Numbered from the stretch's first letter, positions 1 through 11,252 are shown. The stretch: DNA of 64,000 bases from Priestia abyssalis (GCF_002019595.1 NZ_KV917369.1:1202417-1266416), one strand, 5' to 3'. Made by a program: numbers and translations. The notes: generated from the sequence alone by a model not told the origin.

Positions 1-1409
1 TCTATTTTTTGGTGGTGGCGTCGAATTTGATAAGCGTACCAAGTTGTTACGGCTAACGTAATCACCGTTCCGATCATCATCGACGTTTGGTAACTTAACT
101 TAAATCCTTCAGGAGCATAGAAAATATAAGTACTCACAACGCCTGTCATAAATAGGGCTGGGATTCCGCAAATCCAATGGAATTTGCCGTGACGTAAACA
201 GTAGACAGTAGCTGTCCATAATGTCACTGTTGCAACAAGCTGGTTAGACCAGCCCACATAACGCCATAAGAATGAATAATCAATCGTTGATAAATAAAAA
301 GCTGGAATCGTGACTGGTATTGAATAAAGAAATGCTTGCTTCAGGCCGGCGTTCTCACCTTTAGCTCCAACTAATTCTGCCAAAATCATGCGCGATGAAC
401 GAAGAGCCGTATCACCTGTTGTAATAGGTAAGATGATAACCCCTAAGATGGCTAAAATTCCACCTAATTGACCAAGAAGGGAAGTTGAAATTTCATTGAC
501 AGCTCCTCCTGGACCACCTGCTGCGATGGCTTCTTGCAGCCCTGTCGTACCGCCGAAGAATGTCATACCCGCAGCTGCCCAAATCAACGCGATGATACCT
601 TCTCCAATCATAGCTCCATAAAACACCTTGCGGCCTTCACGCTCATTTTTAAGTGTTCTGGCAATAATCGGACTTTGTGTACAATGGAAGCCGGAAATGG
701 CTCCACATGAGATTGTAACCATCAATAAAGGCCAGATTGGCAGTTCGCCCGGATGAAGGTTTTCCAAAGTGACATTTGGAATTGGTTTGCCTGAGAATAA
801 AAGGGCTCCTGCGATGGCAACTGCCATAAAAATCAAAATGGCACCGAACAGCGGATAAATTTTACCGATTACTTTATTAACCGGTAAAACGGTCGCTAAC
901 AAGAAATAAACAAAAATAAGAACGAGTACTGTACTAAAAGATAGTGGAGTTAACTGTGAAATCAATTGTGCTGGCCCTGCTGTGAACGCAGCGGCTACTA
1001 AAATCATTAAAACGAGAGATACGACGTTTGTGATGATTTTTACGTTTTTTCCTAAATAACGTCCTACAAGAGCCGGATATTGTGCGCCGCCGTGACGAAG
1101 GGACATCATACCGGAAAAATAGTCATGGACCGCTCCGGCAAAAATACATCCTACCACAATCCAAATAAAGGCGACCGGTCCATATAAAGCACCCGTTATC
1201 GCACCATAGATCGGGCCTAGTCCCGCAATATTCAATAATTGGATGAGCCAGCCTTTCCACCATGGCATCGGCATATAATCAAGGCCGTCCGTTTTTGTAT
1301 AGGCAGGTGTTTCGTTATTGGGATCCATGCCAAAAATTCGGTCAACCACCCGTCCGTAAAACATATAGCCTAAGATTAAAAGTGCGATTGACGCGAGAAA
1401 AGTAAGCAT
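1..1409 (-). CDS. cstA: CstA-family carbon starvation / peptide or pyruvate transporter (3' end cut by window)
   Basis: This reads as a polytopic membrane protein of the CstA family, which takes up peptides or pyruvate when preferred carbon runs out. About 469 codons are present with no stop, so only the C-terminal end is missing if this is the short (about 480 aa) Bacillus form rather than the roughly 600-700 aa form. It starts MLTFLASIALLILGY, preceded by AAGGAGG. Family motifs seen include a GPIYGA segment near residue 65, SCGAISGFHCTQSP in the middle, and GDTALRSSRM further on. It is transcribed alone, away from metH. A cre-like site lies about 120 bp upstream, which fits catabolite repression. 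The family is certain; the substrate is not. Confidence 0.9.
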   Translation of the reverse strand, partial: MLTFLASIALLILGYMFYGRVVDRIFGMDPNNETPAYTKTDGLDYMPMPWWKGWLIQLLNIAGLGPIYGAITGALYGPVAFIWIVVGCIFAGAVHDYFSGMMSLRHGGAQYPALVGRYLGKNVKIITNVVSLVLMILVAAAFTAGPAQLISQLTPLSFSTVLVLIFVYFLLATVLPVNKVIGKIYPLFGAILIFMAVAIAGALLFSGKPIPNVTLENLHPGELPIWPLLMVTISCGAISGFHCTQSPIIARTLKNEREGRKVFYGAMIGEGIIALIWAAAGMTFFGGTTGLQEAIAAGGPGGAVNEISTSLLGQLGGILAILGVIILPITTGDTALRSSRMILAELVGAKGENAGLKQAFLYSIPVTIPAFYLSTIDYSFLWRYVGWSNQLVATVTLWTATVYCLRHGKFHWICGIPALFMTGVVSTYIFYAPEGFKLSYQTSMMIGTVITLAVTTWYAYQIRRHHQKI

Positions 1410-1526
1410 GTTTGAAACCTCCTTCTGTACCACTAATTTAAATTTTCTGAAAATATATACATATATTAACAAAGTCCGACAAATACCGCAATATATTTTT
1501 CTGAAAAAATTAAAATTTCTAACAAT

Positions 1527-1542
1527 TTAGAAGCGCTTACAT
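1527..1542. promoter_or_regulatory. cre (CcpA-binding) site upstream of cstA
   Basis: The 16-mer TTAGAAGCGCTTACAT matches the cre consensus WTGNAARCGNWWWCAW at 15 of 16 positions. It lies between the divergent ends of cstA and the metH terminator and can only serve cstA. CcpA control of cstA is known in B. subtilis; its action here is inferred. Confidence 0.65.
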
Positions 1543-1619
1543 TTTCAAAGGTAAGAAATCGCTGGGATGGGGGAGGAAAGAGGGGATGATTATTTCGGTA
1601 CAGAAAGAAGTATCTTCTT

Positions 1620-1670
1620 AAAATAATAAAAACCGTCATATGAATCATTGAGAGATTCATATGACGGTTT
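1620..1670 (-). terminator. Terminator after metH
   Basis: A perfect 17-bp inverted repeat (AAACCGTCATATGAATC and its complement) with a 7-nt loop is followed, on the minus strand, by a T-rich run. It sits 40 bp past the metH stop codon. Confidence 0.8.
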
Positions 1671-1708
1671 GACAGAAGCAGCTTACTTCTTTTTAAAGAA
1701 GTCCTCTA

Positions 1709-4700
1709 CTATAAAACATTAAAATAGCGCGCTTCCGGATGGGCAAATACGATAGCGGAAACAGATGCTTCAGGTTCCATCATAAAGCCGTCCGTTAACT
1801 GAATTCCGATTTTTTCCGGCTGGATGAGCTTAAACAATTTTTCCTGGTCTTCTAAGTTCGGGCATGCCGGATAACCGAATGAATAGCGCTGGCCCTGGTA
1901 TTTGGCCGTCAGGCGCTGCTCCATCGTGAAATCCGGGGAATCCGGGAATCCCCATTGATCGCGAATTTGCTGATGGACGCGTTCCGCCAATGCTTCTGCC
2001 GTTTCAAGAGCCAGTGCCTGCAGAGCATGGCTTTTTAGGAAATCGCCTTTTTCTTTAAAGTTCTGGGCGAGTTCACGGATCCCTTTTCCAGCTGTTACAG
2101 AAAACAGGCACACGTAATCCATTTCATTTGAATCGACCGATTTCACATAGTCTGACAAGCATAAGAATGGTTCTTTCGCCTGACGCGGGAAGTTGAACGT
2201 CTCCAGAACAGTTTGCGGCTGATCCGGATGATAAATGATAAGATCATTTCCATCGGATTGTACCGGGAAGAACTGGTATAAAGCGGCAGGCTGGATTAAA
2301 CGGTCTCTTTTCGCCAGCTGCAACAGCTCATCGACTACTTCTTTCACTTTTAACGTTCGTTCATCTTTTTCTTTCAATAGACGCGAAATTTTTCCTTTGA
2401 CGCCTAAATGATGGCCCAACAGCATTTGCCAGTTAATGTACGGCTCAATATGCGCGACATCGTATTGACGAATAATATGCGGCTTTGTATCGGCCGGTAC
2501 AAAAACAGGTGCTGATGTTGACACAGTTGAGCGAGTGAGGGTGGCCACCGCAGATTGTGCTACCTCTCTTTCAGGAGCGGCTGCAGAAATTTCCTGTTTT
2601 TCCTTCAAGGTTGCCAGTAACTGTTTACTCGCTTCTTTGTCTTGCAATTGGTTCGCTAATGATAAGCCGTCCATGGCATCTTTCGCATAAAAGACTGGAC
2701 CTTCATATTCTGCGGCAATTTTGTTATCGGTAAACTTGCGCGATAGGGCGGCGCCACCGACTAAAATCGGAACGTCAATGTCGGCTTGTTTCATATCTTG
2801 TGCGGTTAATACCATCTGCTGAGCCGATTTGACGAGCAATCCCGATAAGCCGACGATATCCGGCTTTTCTTTTCTAACAGCGGCAATTAATTCTTGAGGT
2901 GCGACTTTAATCCCTAAGTCGACCACTTTAAAGCCGTTATTGCTTAAAATAATATCTACTAAGTTTTTACCGATGTCATGTACATCGCCTTTTACTGTAG
3001 CAAGCAATACTTTTCCTTTTCCGCTGTCGTCTTTCTTTTCCATATGCGGCTCTAAAAAGGCAACAGATGCTTTCATGACCTCTGCGCTCTGCAGTACCTC
3101 GGCAACAATAAGCTGGTTGTCGTTGAACAATCGTCCTACCTCGGCCATTCCCTCCATAAGCGGTCCATTGATGATGTCGAGAGGGTTTGGATATTTTGCG
3201 AGAGCCTTTTCCAAATCCGGAAGCAGGCCTTCCTTCGTTCCTTCAACGACGTAGTTTGCCAGTCGTTCTTCCAGCGTTAAATTACTTGCTTGGACTTTGA
3301 CTGTCTTCTTTTTATCGCGGTAGAAGTCTGTGAATGTCGCCAATGTCTCATCATTTGTACGGAAAAGGAGGTCATCGGCAAGCTTGATTTCTTCTTCTGG
3401 AATGGAAGCATAGCGCTCCAGCTTTTCCGTGTTGACAATCGCATAATCGAGTCCTGCTTGTGTACAGTGATATAAATAGACGGCGTTTAATACTTCACGT
3501 CCGACAGGCGGAAGACCAAATGAAACGTTGCTTACACCGAGAATCGTTAAACAGTCAGGTAATGCTTTTTTAATAAGCGCAATTCCTTTAATCGTTTCTT
3601 CGGCGGATCCAATATATTGTTCATCACCTGTTCCGACAGGGAAGACAAGCGGATCGAAAATGATGTCTTTTGGATTGAAGCCGTATTTATTCACAAGTAA
3701 ATCGTGGGAGCGTTTGGCAATTTCAAGCTTACGCTCAGCCGTTACAGCCATTCCTATTTCGTCGATTGTCCCGACGACGAGAGCTGCTCCAAATTTTTTA
3801 ACAAGCGGTAAAACGGCTTCAAATCGCTCTTCGCCGTCTTCAAGATTGATGGAGTTGATAATGGCTTTCCCCTGCGAATAGCTGAGGGCACGTTCAATAA
3901 CCGCTTCATCGGTTGAATCGATTACTAAAGGAGCTTTTACCTTCTTCACAACTTCTTTAATGAAAATCTCCATATCTTCAATTTCTTCACGATCCGGGTC
4001 GGCCAAGCAAATATCGATAACGTGAGCACCGTTTTTCACTTGAGCACGGGCAACTTCAGCCGCTTCTTCAATTTTACCCTCTGCAATAAGACGCTTAAAT
4101 TTACGTGAGCCGATAACATTCGTACGTTCACCGACAAAAAGCGGGCGCATCGAATCGTCATAAATAAGAGGCTCAATACCCGAAACAGCATGAGGGTGAG
4201 AGTCCGTTGGAATGCCCCTAGGCTTGACATCTTTTACAGCATCCGCTAATGCCGCGATATGGTCAGGTGTCGTACCGCAGCATCCCCCGACAATGTTCAG
4301 CCAGCCCTTTTCAGCAAAACCAACGATTTTCTTCGCTAAAAGCTCAGGAGATTCATGGTAATTTCCTTCTTCGTCCGGTAATCCTGCATTTGGGTAACAG
4401 CTTACTGCTGTCGTCGAAAGGGCAGAAAGTGAACGAATATGATCGGTCATAAACTCAGGGCCTGTCGCACAGTTTAAGCCGACAGAAAGAGGCTCCATAT
4501 GCTCAAGGGAAAGGTAGAATGCTTCAATATCCTGGCCGGCAAGCGTTGTTCCCATCGGTTCAATGGTTCCGGAAATCATGATCGGCAGCTTTTTGTTTGC
4601 TTTTTCAAACGCTTGGGAGATCCCTAAGAATGCTGCTTTGACGTTCAGTAGATCTTGACACGTTTCCACCAGCAGGAGGTCAGCCCCGCCGTCAATCAAT

Positions 4701-5149
4701 CCACGGGTTTGTTCTTCGTAAGACTCGATAAGCTCCTGGAAGGTGATACCTCCTGTAACGGACAATGTTTTCGTCGTCGGTCCCATTGACCCTGCCACAT
4801 AGCGCGGCTTTTCGGGTGTAGAATATTTGTCGCAGGCTTCTTTTGCTAGCTTGGCTGACACGACGTTTAACTCGTAGGCGAGGTGGCTTATATCATACTC
4901 GTCCAATACAACGGATGTGGCGCCGAAGGTATTTGTTTCAACAATGTCTGCTCCTGCTTTTAAATACTCTTCGTGGATGGAGCGGATGACATCAGGAGCG
5001 GTAAGGGATAAGTATTCGTTACATCCTTCATACAGCTCGCCGCCGAAATCATCGGCTGTTAAGTTGGCAGCTTGAATCATTGTTCCCATTGCACCGTCCA
5101 GGACGAGAATTCTTTCTTTTAATTGATTACGAATGGAGGATTGATTCAT
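1709..5149 (-). CDS. metH: Cobalamin-dependent methionine synthase MetH
   Basis: This enzyme transfers the methyl group of methyl-tetrahydrofolate to homocysteine through cobalamin. At 1146 aa it has all four modules. The homocysteine domain has zinc cysteines near 227 and 290/291 (GLNCATG, GGCCGTT). The pterin domain begins at [12 protein letters not shown]. The cobalamin domain has the lower-ligand His near 724 in GDVHDIGK. The C-terminal AdoMet reactivation domain carries GYPACPN. I chose the ATG at 5149, preceded by GGAAG; an in-frame ATG 33 bases upstream has no better site. The start lies 23 bp inside the end of yitJ, so the two are translationally coupled. Its presence means the cell uses vitamin B12, unlike B. 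subtilis, which relies on MetE. Confidence 0.96.
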   Translation of the reverse strand: MNQSSIRNQLKERILVLDGAMGTMIQAANLTADDFGGELYEGCNEYLSLTAPDVIRSIHEEYLKAGADIVETNTFGATSVVLDEYDISHLAYELNVVSAKLAKEACDKYSTPEKPRYVAGSMGPTTKTLSVTGGITFQELIESYEEQTRGLIDGGADLLLVETCQDLLNVKAAFLGISQAFEKANKKLPIMISGTIEPMGTTLAGQDIEAFYLSLEHMEPLSVGLNCATGPEFMTDHIRSLSALSTTAVSCYPNAGLPDEEGNYHESPELLAKKIVGFAEKGWLNIVGGCCGTTPDHIAALADAVKDVKPRGIPTDSHPHAVSGIEPLIYDDSMRPLFVGERTNVIGSRKFKRLIAEGKIEEAAEVARAQVKNGAHVIDICLADPDREEIEDMEIFIKEVVKKVKAPLVIDSTDEAVIERALSYSQGKAIINSINLEDGEERFEAVLPLVKKFGAALVVGTIDEIGMAVTAERKLEIAKRSHDLLVNKYGFNPKDIIFDPLVFPVGTGDEQYIGSAEETIKGIALIKKALPDCLTILGVSNVSFGLPPVGREVLNAVYLYHCTQAGLDYAIVNTEKLERYASIPEEEIKLADDLLFRTNDETLATFTDFYRDKKKTVKVQASNLTLEERLANYVVEGTKEGLLPDLEKALAKYPNPLDIINGPLMEGMAEVGRLFNDNQLIVAEVLQSAEVMKASVAFLEPHMEKKDDSGKGKVLLATVKGDVHDIGKNLVDIILSNNGFKVVDLGIKVAPQELIAAVRKEKPDIVGLSGLLVKSAQQMVLTAQDMKQADIDVPILVGGAALSRKFTDNKIAAEYEGPVFYAKDAMDGLSLANQLQDKEASKQLLATLKEKQEISAAAPEREVAQSAVATLTRSTVSTSAPVFVPADTKPHIIRQYDVAHIEPYINWQMLLGHHLGVKGKISRLLKEKDERTLKVKEVVDELLQLAKRDRLIQPAALYQFFPVQSDGNDLIIYHPDQPQTVLETFNFPRQAKEPFLCLSDYVKSVDSNEMDYVCLFSVTAGKGIRELAQNFKEKGDFLKSHALQALALETAEALAERVHQQIRDQWGFPDSPDFTMEQRLTAKYQGQRYSFGYPACPNLEDQEKLFKLIQPEKIGIQLTDGFMMEPEASVSAIVFAHPEARYFNVL

Positions 5150-6983
5150 GATGATCTTCCTTTCTGATACGTTCTTTGTCATGAATATATTTTGTCAGTT
5201 CAACCGTCATTTCATAGCGCATAAACGGCGTAATTAAGTAAATGCCATTAAATAAATCATAAGCCGCATCAATAAGATGTTTGGCGATAGCGATGCCTTC
5301 ACGCGCACCCTTTTCATTATCGTTTTCTGTTGCATCCATGCGTGCCAAAATATCATCGGACAACTTAATCCCAGGTACTTCATGATGAAGAAAACGAGCA
5401 TTACGTGCGCTTGTCAGCGGCATAATCCCAATATAAACGGGAGCTTGCAAATGTTTTGTTGCTTCATGAATATCTTCGATTTGCGAGACGGAGTAAACAG
5501 GCTGAGAAATAAAGTAATGAGCACCGCAAGCAATTTTTTTCTCTAATCTCAGTACCGCTTTATCAAGATGTCTTACATTTGGATTAAAGGCGCCGGCAAT
5601 TGAAAAATTCGTTTTTTGGCCGAGTGGTTTACCGGAGTAAGAAAGGCCTTCATTAAATTGGGCAATCAGACTGATCAAATCAAATGAAGATAAATCATAA
5701 ACAGAAGTGGCGCCAGGGAAATCACCAATTTTAGAGGGATCTCCTGTGACTGCAAGAATTTGATTGATTCCTAATGTATGAAGCCCCATTAAGTGAGACT
5801 GCAAGCCGATTAAATTGCGATCACGGCACGTAATATGCACAAGCGGTCGCACGTCCGTTTTATGCTGTAAAAGAGATGCCATCGCCAAGTTGCTGATTCT
5901 TGGTGAGGCGAGTGAGTTGTCAGCAAGCGTAACGGCATCGACCCCGATATCATGTAATGCTTTAGCTCCGGTCATAAATTTCTCAATTCCAAATTGTTTT
6001 GGAGGATCAAGCTCAACAATGACGGAACGGCGCTCTTGAACGATATCATGAATATGCGGCAGCGTTTCCTCGACTGATTCTTGAATTTGGACAACAGGAC
6101 GTTCTTTTGTTTGCTTTACGGTAACGGGCTCTTGATTCTTTAACGCAGAAGAGATGGCTTCGATATGAGCGGGAGTGGTGCCGCAGCAACCGCCGATCAA
6201 CCGAACTCCTTGTTCATGGAAAGCAAGGGCTGTTTCCTGAAAATACTTGCTGTCTGTTTCATAAACAAGTCTTCCATCTACATAATCCGGCAAACTTGCA
6301 TTCGGGTAAGCAGATAAAAAGGAATGGTTTGGAAGAGGAACTTCTTCCAGCGATTCAATCATATGATAAGGGCCGAGACGACAATTGATGCCAACAACAT
6401 CTGCTCCAAGAGCCTCAAGTTGGGTGAATGCATCACTTAAATGTGTGCCGCCTTGCAGGACGCCTTTTTCATGCAGAGAAACGTGGGCGATGATTGGTTT
6501 ATCTGTTTCCTTACGGGCTATGGTCAAAACGGTCTTCAGTTCTTCAAGATCATAGTATGTTTCTAATAAAATGCTATCGACGTCTTCGTGAAGAAGCCAA
6601 AACAGCTGTTCTCGGAAGTTTCGCTTTATTTCTTCTATAGTGATGGTGGACTTCGTTAAAGCGCGGATTCCGCCGATTGTCCCTGCAACATAGGCCGTTC
6701 CTTCGGCCGCTTCCTTCGCGATTTTTGCAGCAGCTATATTAAAAGTCTTCACTTCATCTTCTAGGCCATAGCGTGCCAGCTTATGGTAGTTGGCTCCGTA
6801 TGTGTTCGTTTGGATGATATTTGAGCCCGCTTTTAAATAAGCCTCATGAACACGAAAGACTTCATCACGCTTTGTTACATTCAACTGTTCAAAGCAGCTG
6901 TCTACACCATGAGCATATAAAAGTGTGCCCATAGCTCCGTCCCCAATTAAAATATGAGACTTCAAGTCTTGTAATAATCCCAT
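5127..6983 (-). CDS. yitJ: Bifunctional homocysteine S-methyltransferase / methylenetetrahydrofolate reductase
   Basis: The N-terminal half (about 1-300) is a zinc-dependent homocysteine methyltransferase domain with C201 and C266/C267 (GINCRLG, GGCCGTT). The C-terminal half (about 320-618) is a MetF-type flavin reductase that makes 5-methyl-THF from methylene-THF. It closely resembles B. subtilis YitJ in length and start ([10 protein letters not shown]). It is the first gene of an operon with metH, so it supplies the methyl donor that MetH uses. The SAM riboswitch upstream means both are switched off when S-adenosylmethionine is plentiful. Confidence 0.95.
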   Translation of the reverse strand: MGLLQDLKSHILIGDGAMGTLLYAHGVDSCFEQLNVTKRDEVFRVHEAYLKAGSNIIQTNTYGANYHKLARYGLEDEVKTFNIAAAKIAKEAAEGTAYVAGTIGGIRALTKSTITIEEIKRNFREQLFWLLHEDVDSILLETYYDLEELKTVLTIARKETDKPIIAHVSLHEKGVLQGGTHLSDAFTQLEALGADVVGINCRLGPYHMIESLEEVPLPNHSFLSAYPNASLPDYVDGRLVYETDSKYFQETALAFHEQGVRLIGGCCGTTPAHIEAISSALKNQEPVTVKQTKERPVVQIQESVEETLPHIHDIVQERRSVIVELDPPKQFGIEKFMTGAKALHDIGVDAVTLADNSLASPRISNLAMASLLQHKTDVRPLVHITCRDRNLIGLQSHLMGLHTLGINQILAVTGDPSKIGDFPGATSVYDLSSFDLISLIAQFNEGLSYSGKPLGQKTNFSIAGAFNPNVRHLDKAVLRLEKKIACGAHYFISQPVYSVSQIEDIHEATKHLQAPVYIGIMPLTSARNARFLHHEVPGIKLSDDILARMDATENDNEKGAREGIAIAKHLIDAAYDLFNGIYLITPFMRYEMTVELTKYIHDKERIRKEDHHESILHS

Positions 6984-7035
6984 TGTTATTCCTCCTTATA
7001 CTTACTCATTCTTTTCGGAAGGGGGAATGATGATA

Positions 7036-7074
7036 AACACAAAAGGCCTTCTTATTTAAGAAGAAGACCTTTTA
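7036..7074 (-). terminator. S-box expression-platform terminator
   Basis: A hairpin with arms AAAAGGTCTTCTTCTT and AAGAAGGCCTTTT ends in a T run on the minus strand, between the SAM aptamer and yitJ. It is the expected off-state terminator of the riboswitch. Confidence 0.85.
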
Positions 7075-7081
7075 ATCAAAA

Positions 7082-7199
7082 CCCTCTTCTTATCTGCCAA
7101 GCATGGTTCCCTGCTTCGCTGGATTTAGCACCTTGTCACGCCGTGACTGGTTGCTGAGGCTTCAAAGGGCCAGTCCCTCCACCTCTCTTGATAAGAATG
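7082..7199 (-). promoter_or_regulatory. SAM-I (S-box) riboswitch
   Basis: Read on the minus strand, this holds the S-box signature: CTTATCAAGAGAGGTGGAGG near the 5' end, then CTGGCCC, GCCTCAGCAACC and AAGGTGCTAAATCCAGC, closing with GATAAGAAGAGGG that pairs back to the start. A terminator follows at once. High SAM would stop transcription of yitJ-metH. TATAAT hexamers at 7216-7221 and 7248-7253 are candidate -10 boxes, but neither has a convincing -35. Confidence 0.96.
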
Positions 7200-7200
7200 A

Positions 7201-7655
7201 TGTATGAAATTTTAAATTATAATATTTAACTTATCTGATTTTTGATAATTATACAACATATTTTTTATTCTGGACAGTCTCTTGTGAACGACTATTCAAA
7301 AAATTAATACATTATGAATATTGAAAAATATAGAGAGGCGACTAAAAAATTATGTTTCAAAAAATATATAGATCGATTTAGAAAATTCGACATGACCAAA
7401 GAACGACTATGTCGAATTTTCTAGACCTTTGAGCGCGGATTCAAGCTGTCTGGACCACAGATTGTGAATGCTTTTCAAGTGAATGAAGACGTGTCGATTT
7501 ATTAAATGGAATTTATAGAGAATTAAGATGAAAAACAATAGAATACAGCCATTGCAGAAACAGCTTTAATAGATAGCATCAATGAGAATAGCTCGTCTTT
7601 TTTTAAAACAACGTCATATAGTGTAGTATTAGCAGTTTGAAAAAAGGGTGAGACG
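7201..7655. other. Intergenic region with palindrome and decayed open frame
   Basis: No gene is evident. The stretch 7350-7520 reads on the plus strand as a frame interrupted by stops (it includes YIDRFRKFDMT and, further on, NEDVSIY). It resembles a shorter intact frame at 51354-51467. A 14-bp perfect palindrome lies at 7380-7422. I do not recognise the protein family, if it is one. Confidence 0.4.
7380..7422. repeat. Palindromic element, copy 1 of about three
   Basis: The arms AGAAAATTCGACAT and ATGTCGAATTTTCT are perfectly complementary around a 15-nt loop. The element matches the palindrome at 40190-40240 without gaps at roughly three quarters of positions, and its left half resembles 51384-51410. 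It lacks a T run, so it is not an ordinary terminator. Confidence 0.6.
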
Positions 7656-8690
7656 ATGAACAAAGAGTGGAAAAGAGTATTGCAAGTGGCCGCTACTTAT
7701 ATTGGAACGGTCGTAGGAGCCGGATTTGCAACGGGGAAAGAAATTGTCCAATTTTTTACCCAATATGGTACATATGGCTTGATTGGAATTATTGTCAGCG
7801 GTTTATGTTTTGTATGGCTTGGATCAAAAATGATGGTCATGGCACATGAAATTGGAGCGGAATCCTATCAGCAGCTAAATAATTATTTATTTGGAAAAAA
7901 CATCGGGAAAATTGTCAACTTGTTTACGATCTTCACTTTATTTGGCATCACCTCTGTTATGTTGGCAAGCACAGGCTCCATCGTCAAGGAGCAGCTCGGC
8001 TGGTGGCCCCAAATCGGTATGATTTTAACGGTATTGCTTGCGTATCTTTCCATCATGAAAGGCATTGAAGGAATTATGATGGTCAATTCGCTTGTTGTGC
8101 CGATGATGTTGATTTTTTCGGTCATCATCATAGTCCCATACATCGGCCACTTCTCTTTTCTGCAAGTATCGTCGGTCCAATTGTTAACTGGCGATGTCAA
8201 TTGGATGGTCAGTCCGTTTTTGTATGTGGCGTTTAACTTAGCTATGGCTCAAGCGGTATTGGTGCCTCTTGGTTTTGAAATCAAGGATCGTAAAATTATT
8301 CAGAGAGGGGCGGTCCTTGGGGGTATCGGACTTACATTTATGATGGTTGCAGCCCATTTGGCCCTTTCAAATTTGCCTTATACCTTTCAACTTGATATTC
8401 CAATGAGTGAAGTGATTAAAAATGTCGGCGTGTGGATAAACTGGCTGTTTTTAATTGTCATTTACGGAGAAATATTTACCACGCTTATTGGAAATGTATT
8501 TGGCATGGCCCGTCAATTTCAAACGATTCTTCCTGCGCGTGAAAGTACATGGATTATGGTAATTTTGCTTCTTTGCTTCACGATCGGTCAAATTGGCTAC
8601 AGTTCTTTATTAACAGCCTTGTATCCGTTATTCGGCTATATGGGATTGGCATTCATTTTTATGCTTTGGCTAAAAAAGTCAAACTTATAA
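7656..8690 (+). CDS. ykvI: YkvI-type membrane transporter-like protein
   Basis: This is a 344-aa, very hydrophobic protein with about ten membrane segments. It opens VLQVAATYIGTVVGAGFATGKEI, which is typical of the YkvI group within the APC-type transporter fold. B. subtilis YkvI has no proven substrate, so none is assigned here. The start follows AAGGGTGAGACG. The gene stands alone between the S-box operon (divergent) and its own terminator at 8776. Confidence 0.8.
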   Translation: MNKEWKRVLQVAATYIGTVVGAGFATGKEIVQFFTQYGTYGLIGIIVSGLCFVWLGSKMMVMAHEIGAESYQQLNNYLFGKNIGKIVNLFTIFTLFGITSVMLASTGSIVKEQLGWWPQIGMILTVLLAYLSIMKGIEGIMMVNSLVVPMMLIFSVIIIVPYIGHFSFLQVSSVQLLTGDVNWMVSPFLYVAFNLAMAQAVLVPLGFEIKDRKIIQRGAVLGGIGLTFMMVAAHLALSNLPYTFQLDIPMSEVIKNVGVWINWLFLIVIYGEIFTTLIGNVFGMARQFQTILPARESTWIMVILLLCFTIGQIGYSSLLTALYPLFGYMGLAFIFMLWLKKSNL

Positions 8691-8775
8691 GAGCAGTTGT
8701 TCTCTACCTTTCAAATGGATAGTTCGCTGAAAGCTCCTTCCCTCAATTCTTTCGTTTGGTGATGTATTTTTAAAG

Positions 8776-8826
8776 AGAATGATTCACGCTCCCTGATTAA
8801 CCAGGGGTGTGAATCATTCTTTTATT
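8776..8826 (+). terminator. Terminator after ykvI
   Basis: The arms AGAATGATTCAC and GTGAATCATTCT, extended by CTCCCTG/CAGGGG, are followed by TTTATTG. Confidence 0.8.
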
Positions 8827-8997
8827 GTTTCGTTTTTCTTGTTATTTCAATAGCCTAATCTGTCTGAACAGCTGTTTCCGTCTTCCTGTTCTTTCATCTC
8901 CAATAAGCATAACAAAATTTATAAAAGGCTATAGAAACAAATTGCGTGATTTTTGTCTTTTTATCTGTTACACTATTCTCAAACTTCATAAATTTAT

Positions 8998-9152
8998 ATC
9001 CTTCGGGGTCGGGTGAAATTCCCAACCGGCGGTGATAAAACGGAAACGTTTTTAAGCCCGTGACCCGTTTGTCCGTTGCATAAAAGCGGGATAAACGGTG
9101 GATTCAGTGAAAATCTGGAGCCGACAGTATAGTCTGGATGGGAGAAGGATCA
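8998..9152 (+). promoter_or_regulatory. FMN riboswitch (RFN element)
   Basis: The conserved RFN strings appear in order: CTTCGGGGTCGGGTGAAATTC, CCAACCGGCGGTGA, GCCCGTGACCCG, GGTGGATTCAGTG, AATCTGGAGCCGACAGT and GGATGGGAGAAGGATC. FMN binding should terminate transcription of the rib operon at 9349. The leader is about 490 nt before ribD. Confidence 0.97.
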
Positions 9153-9348
9153 GAGTTGCAGGTTTCGACGCTTTTATTTGCTTGTTTTACGAGTGAAAAA
9201 GGTTTATTTGGTTCGCGTATAATGTATGATTAAAACGGAAGTTTTTTTTGCATACATTTTTTAGCACCAATCCACCTTTATAGTAGCAGTTGTCATCTTG
9301 CTTATTTGGCATGTGAAAAATATGCTTAAAAACTGATTCGTCTCAACC

Positions 9349-9378
9349 AACCCCTAGGAAACAAGGACTAGGGGTTTT
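9349..9378 (+). terminator. RFN-controlled terminator
   Basis: The arms AACCCCTAG and CTAGGGGTT flank a 10-nt loop and a run of six T follows. It lies between the RFN aptamer and ribD. Confidence 0.85.
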
Positions 9379-9424
9379 TTATTTGGCCATAATAAAGTAA
9401 AAAACTTCGCTTCGTGAGTTTTGT

Positions 9425-9447
9425 CGGCCCGTTAAAGCGGGATAAAT
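9425..9447 (+). repeat. Remnant of intergenic repeat family 1 (3' end)
   Basis: GGCCCGTTAAAGCGGGATAAA matches only the 3' end of repeat family 1 (CTGCCCGTTAATGCGGGATAAA). It sits just before the ribD ribosome site. It may be the last trace of a longer copy. Confidence 0.45.
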
Positions 9448-9486
9448 TGGGCAAATAAAAAATATAAGGAGAAATGTTGGGAGGCG

Positions 9487-10584
9487 ATGGAGCTGAAAGA
9501 TTACGATTATATGAAGCTGGCCATCGAGCTGGCAAAAGCAGCAAAAGGGCAGACAAGCCCTAATCCCGTTGTTGGATCAATCGTGGTAAACAATGGTGAA
9601 GTAGTTGGCATGGGTGCACACTTAAGAGCAGGAGAAGCACATGCGGAAGTACATGCATTAAAAATGGCCGGCGAGAAAGCAAGAGGGGGAACGATTTATG
9701 TAACGATTGAACCTTGCTCGCATCATGGGAAAACGCCGCCATGCGCTGATCTTATCATCGAAAAAGGGCTAGCGAAAGTAGTGGTTGCTTCGCTCGATCC
9801 AAATCCCCTTGTTTCAGGTCGAGGAATCGAACGAATCAAAGCGGCGGGGATCTCTGTAGAGACGGGGATATTAAAAGAAGAAGCGGATGCTTTGAACAAA
9901 GTCTTTTTTCATTATATCAAAACGGGAACTCCATACGTAACGTTAAAAACAGCCAGCAGCCTTGACGGGAAGACCGCAACGGTAACGGGAGAAAGCAAGT
10001 GGATTACAGGTGAGGAAGCCAGATTGGATGTACATCAATTACGTCACGAACATGACGGCATTTTAGCGGGGGTTCAAACCGTTATTGCCGATAATCCAAG
10101 CTTAACGACACGTCTCCCAAATGGGGGAAAGCATCCAATTCGAATTGTTCTCGACCATAAATTAAGAATACCGGAAGAGAGTACATTGCTGCATGATGGA
10201 CAAGCACCTACTTGGATTATTACAGGAAATAATATTGATTCTGAAAAAACAGATCGTATTCGCAATTCGTTTGTAGAAGTTTTTCCGCTCTCCAGTGAAA
10301 CCATTCATATTGACGAAGTATTGATATTCCTTGGAGAAAAGGGCGTCACATCTCTTTTAGTGGAAGGCGGTTCAACCATTCATGGAAGCTTTTTAAAGGC
10401 GGGCCGGTTCAATGAAGTCATTTCATACGTTGCTCCGAAACTTATCGGTGGAAAGGATGCTCCCGCTTTGTTCGGAGGAGAAGGAATTCCGAATATTGAT
10501 GAAGCCGTTCCATTAAAGATTCAATCTGTCCAACAGATCGGCAATGATTTAAAAATAACAGCTGTACCGTTAGAAGGTGAATGA
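9487..10584 (+). CDS. ribD: Riboflavin biosynthesis deaminase/reductase RibD
   Basis: RibD deaminates the pyrimidine made from GTP and then reduces its ribose chain, steps two and three of riboflavin synthesis. The N-terminal deaminase has its zinc site at H52-A-E54 (HAEVHA), C77 and C86 (PCSHHGKTPPC). The C-terminal reductase has SLDGKTAT, SKWITGEEAR and VEGGSTIHGSF. Length (365 aa) is normal. The ATG at 9487 has a GGAGG only 2 nt away and an AAGGAG further up, so the exact start is less sure, but it fits homologues. It is first in the RFN-controlled operon and ends one base before ribE. Confidence 0.95.
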   Translation: MELKDYDYMKLAIELAKAAKGQTSPNPVVGSIVVNNGEVVGMGAHLRAGEAHAEVHALKMAGEKARGGTIYVTIEPCSHHGKTPPCADLIIEKGLAKVVVASLDPNPLVSGRGIERIKAAGISVETGILKEEADALNKVFFHYIKTGTPYVTLKTASSLDGKTATVTGESKWITGEEARLDVHQLRHEHDGILAGVQTVIADNPSLTTRLPNGGKHPIRIVLDHKLRIPEESTLLHDGQAPTWIITGNNIDSEKTDRIRNSFVEVFPLSSETIHIDEVLIFLGEKGVTSLLVEGGSTIHGSFLKAGRFNEVISYVAPKLIGGKDAPALFGGEGIPNIDEAVPLKIQSVQQIGNDLKITAVPLEGE

Positions 10585-10585
10585 T

Positions 10586-11236
10586 ATGTTTACGGGAATT
10601 ATTGAAGAAATCGGCAGAATCCAACATATTCAAAAAGGGAAAGATGCGGTTGAAATTGCTATTAAAGCGAACAGTATTTTGGAAGACGTAAAGCTCGGTG
10701 ACAGTATCGCGGTAAATGGAGTTTGTTTAACCGTTACTTCTTTTTCAAATAATGAATTTACGGTTGATGTCATGCCGGAAACGATTGCTGCCACTAGCTT
10801 AAAAATGCTGAATCGAGGAGATGCCGTCAATTTAGAAAGAGCGATGGCGGCTAACGGACGTTTTGGCGGTCACTTTGTCAGCGGGCATGTTGATGGAATG
10901 GGAAAAATTATCAATAAATCACCAAGAGGAAATGCGGTTTATTATGAAATTGAAGTGGAACCGGATTTAGCTGATTTTATGATTTTAAAAGGGTCCGTAA
11001 CGGTTGACGGGACAAGTTTAACGATTTTTGGCTTAACCAGCCATTCGTTTACTATTTCTCTTATCCCCCACACATCATCACATACGATCTTAGGAGAAAA
11101 AGCAGCGGGGGACATTGTAAATATCGAGTGCGATATGCTTGCGAAATATATACGGAAAATGATGGTGAAAGAGCAGCCGGCTCCCAAAAGTTCTATCACA
11201 TACAATTTGCTCCACGAGCATGGATTTACAAATTAA
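10586..11236 (+). CDS. ribE: Riboflavin synthase alpha subunit
   Basis: This enzyme dismutates two molecules of dimethyl-ribityllumazine to riboflavin, the last step. The 216-aa protein starts with the invariant [10 protein letters not shown] and has two similar lumazine-binding halves; the second contains TVDGTSLT. I chose the ATG at 10586 rather than the in-frame GTG at 10577, because MFTGI is the family N-terminus and AAGGTGA precedes it. It lies one base after the ribD stop, so the two are probably translationally coupled. Confidence 0.96.
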   Translation: MFTGIIEEIGRIQHIQKGKDAVEIAIKANSILEDVKLGDSIAVNGVCLTVTSFSNNEFTVDVMPETIAATSLKMLNRGDAVNLERAMAANGRFGGHFVSGHVDGMGKIINKSPRGNAVYYEIEVEPDLADFMILKGSVTVDGTSLTIFGLTSHSFTISLIPHTSSHTILGEKAAGDIVNIECDMLAKYIRKMMVKEQPAPKSSITYNLLHEHGFTN

Positions 11237-11252
11237 AGGAAGGGGTGGTTTT

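Noticed and set aside
1466..1660. Open frame of 64 codons on the minus strand upstream of cstA
   Set aside because: It overlaps the metH terminator and the cre site, has odd composition and no ribosome site.
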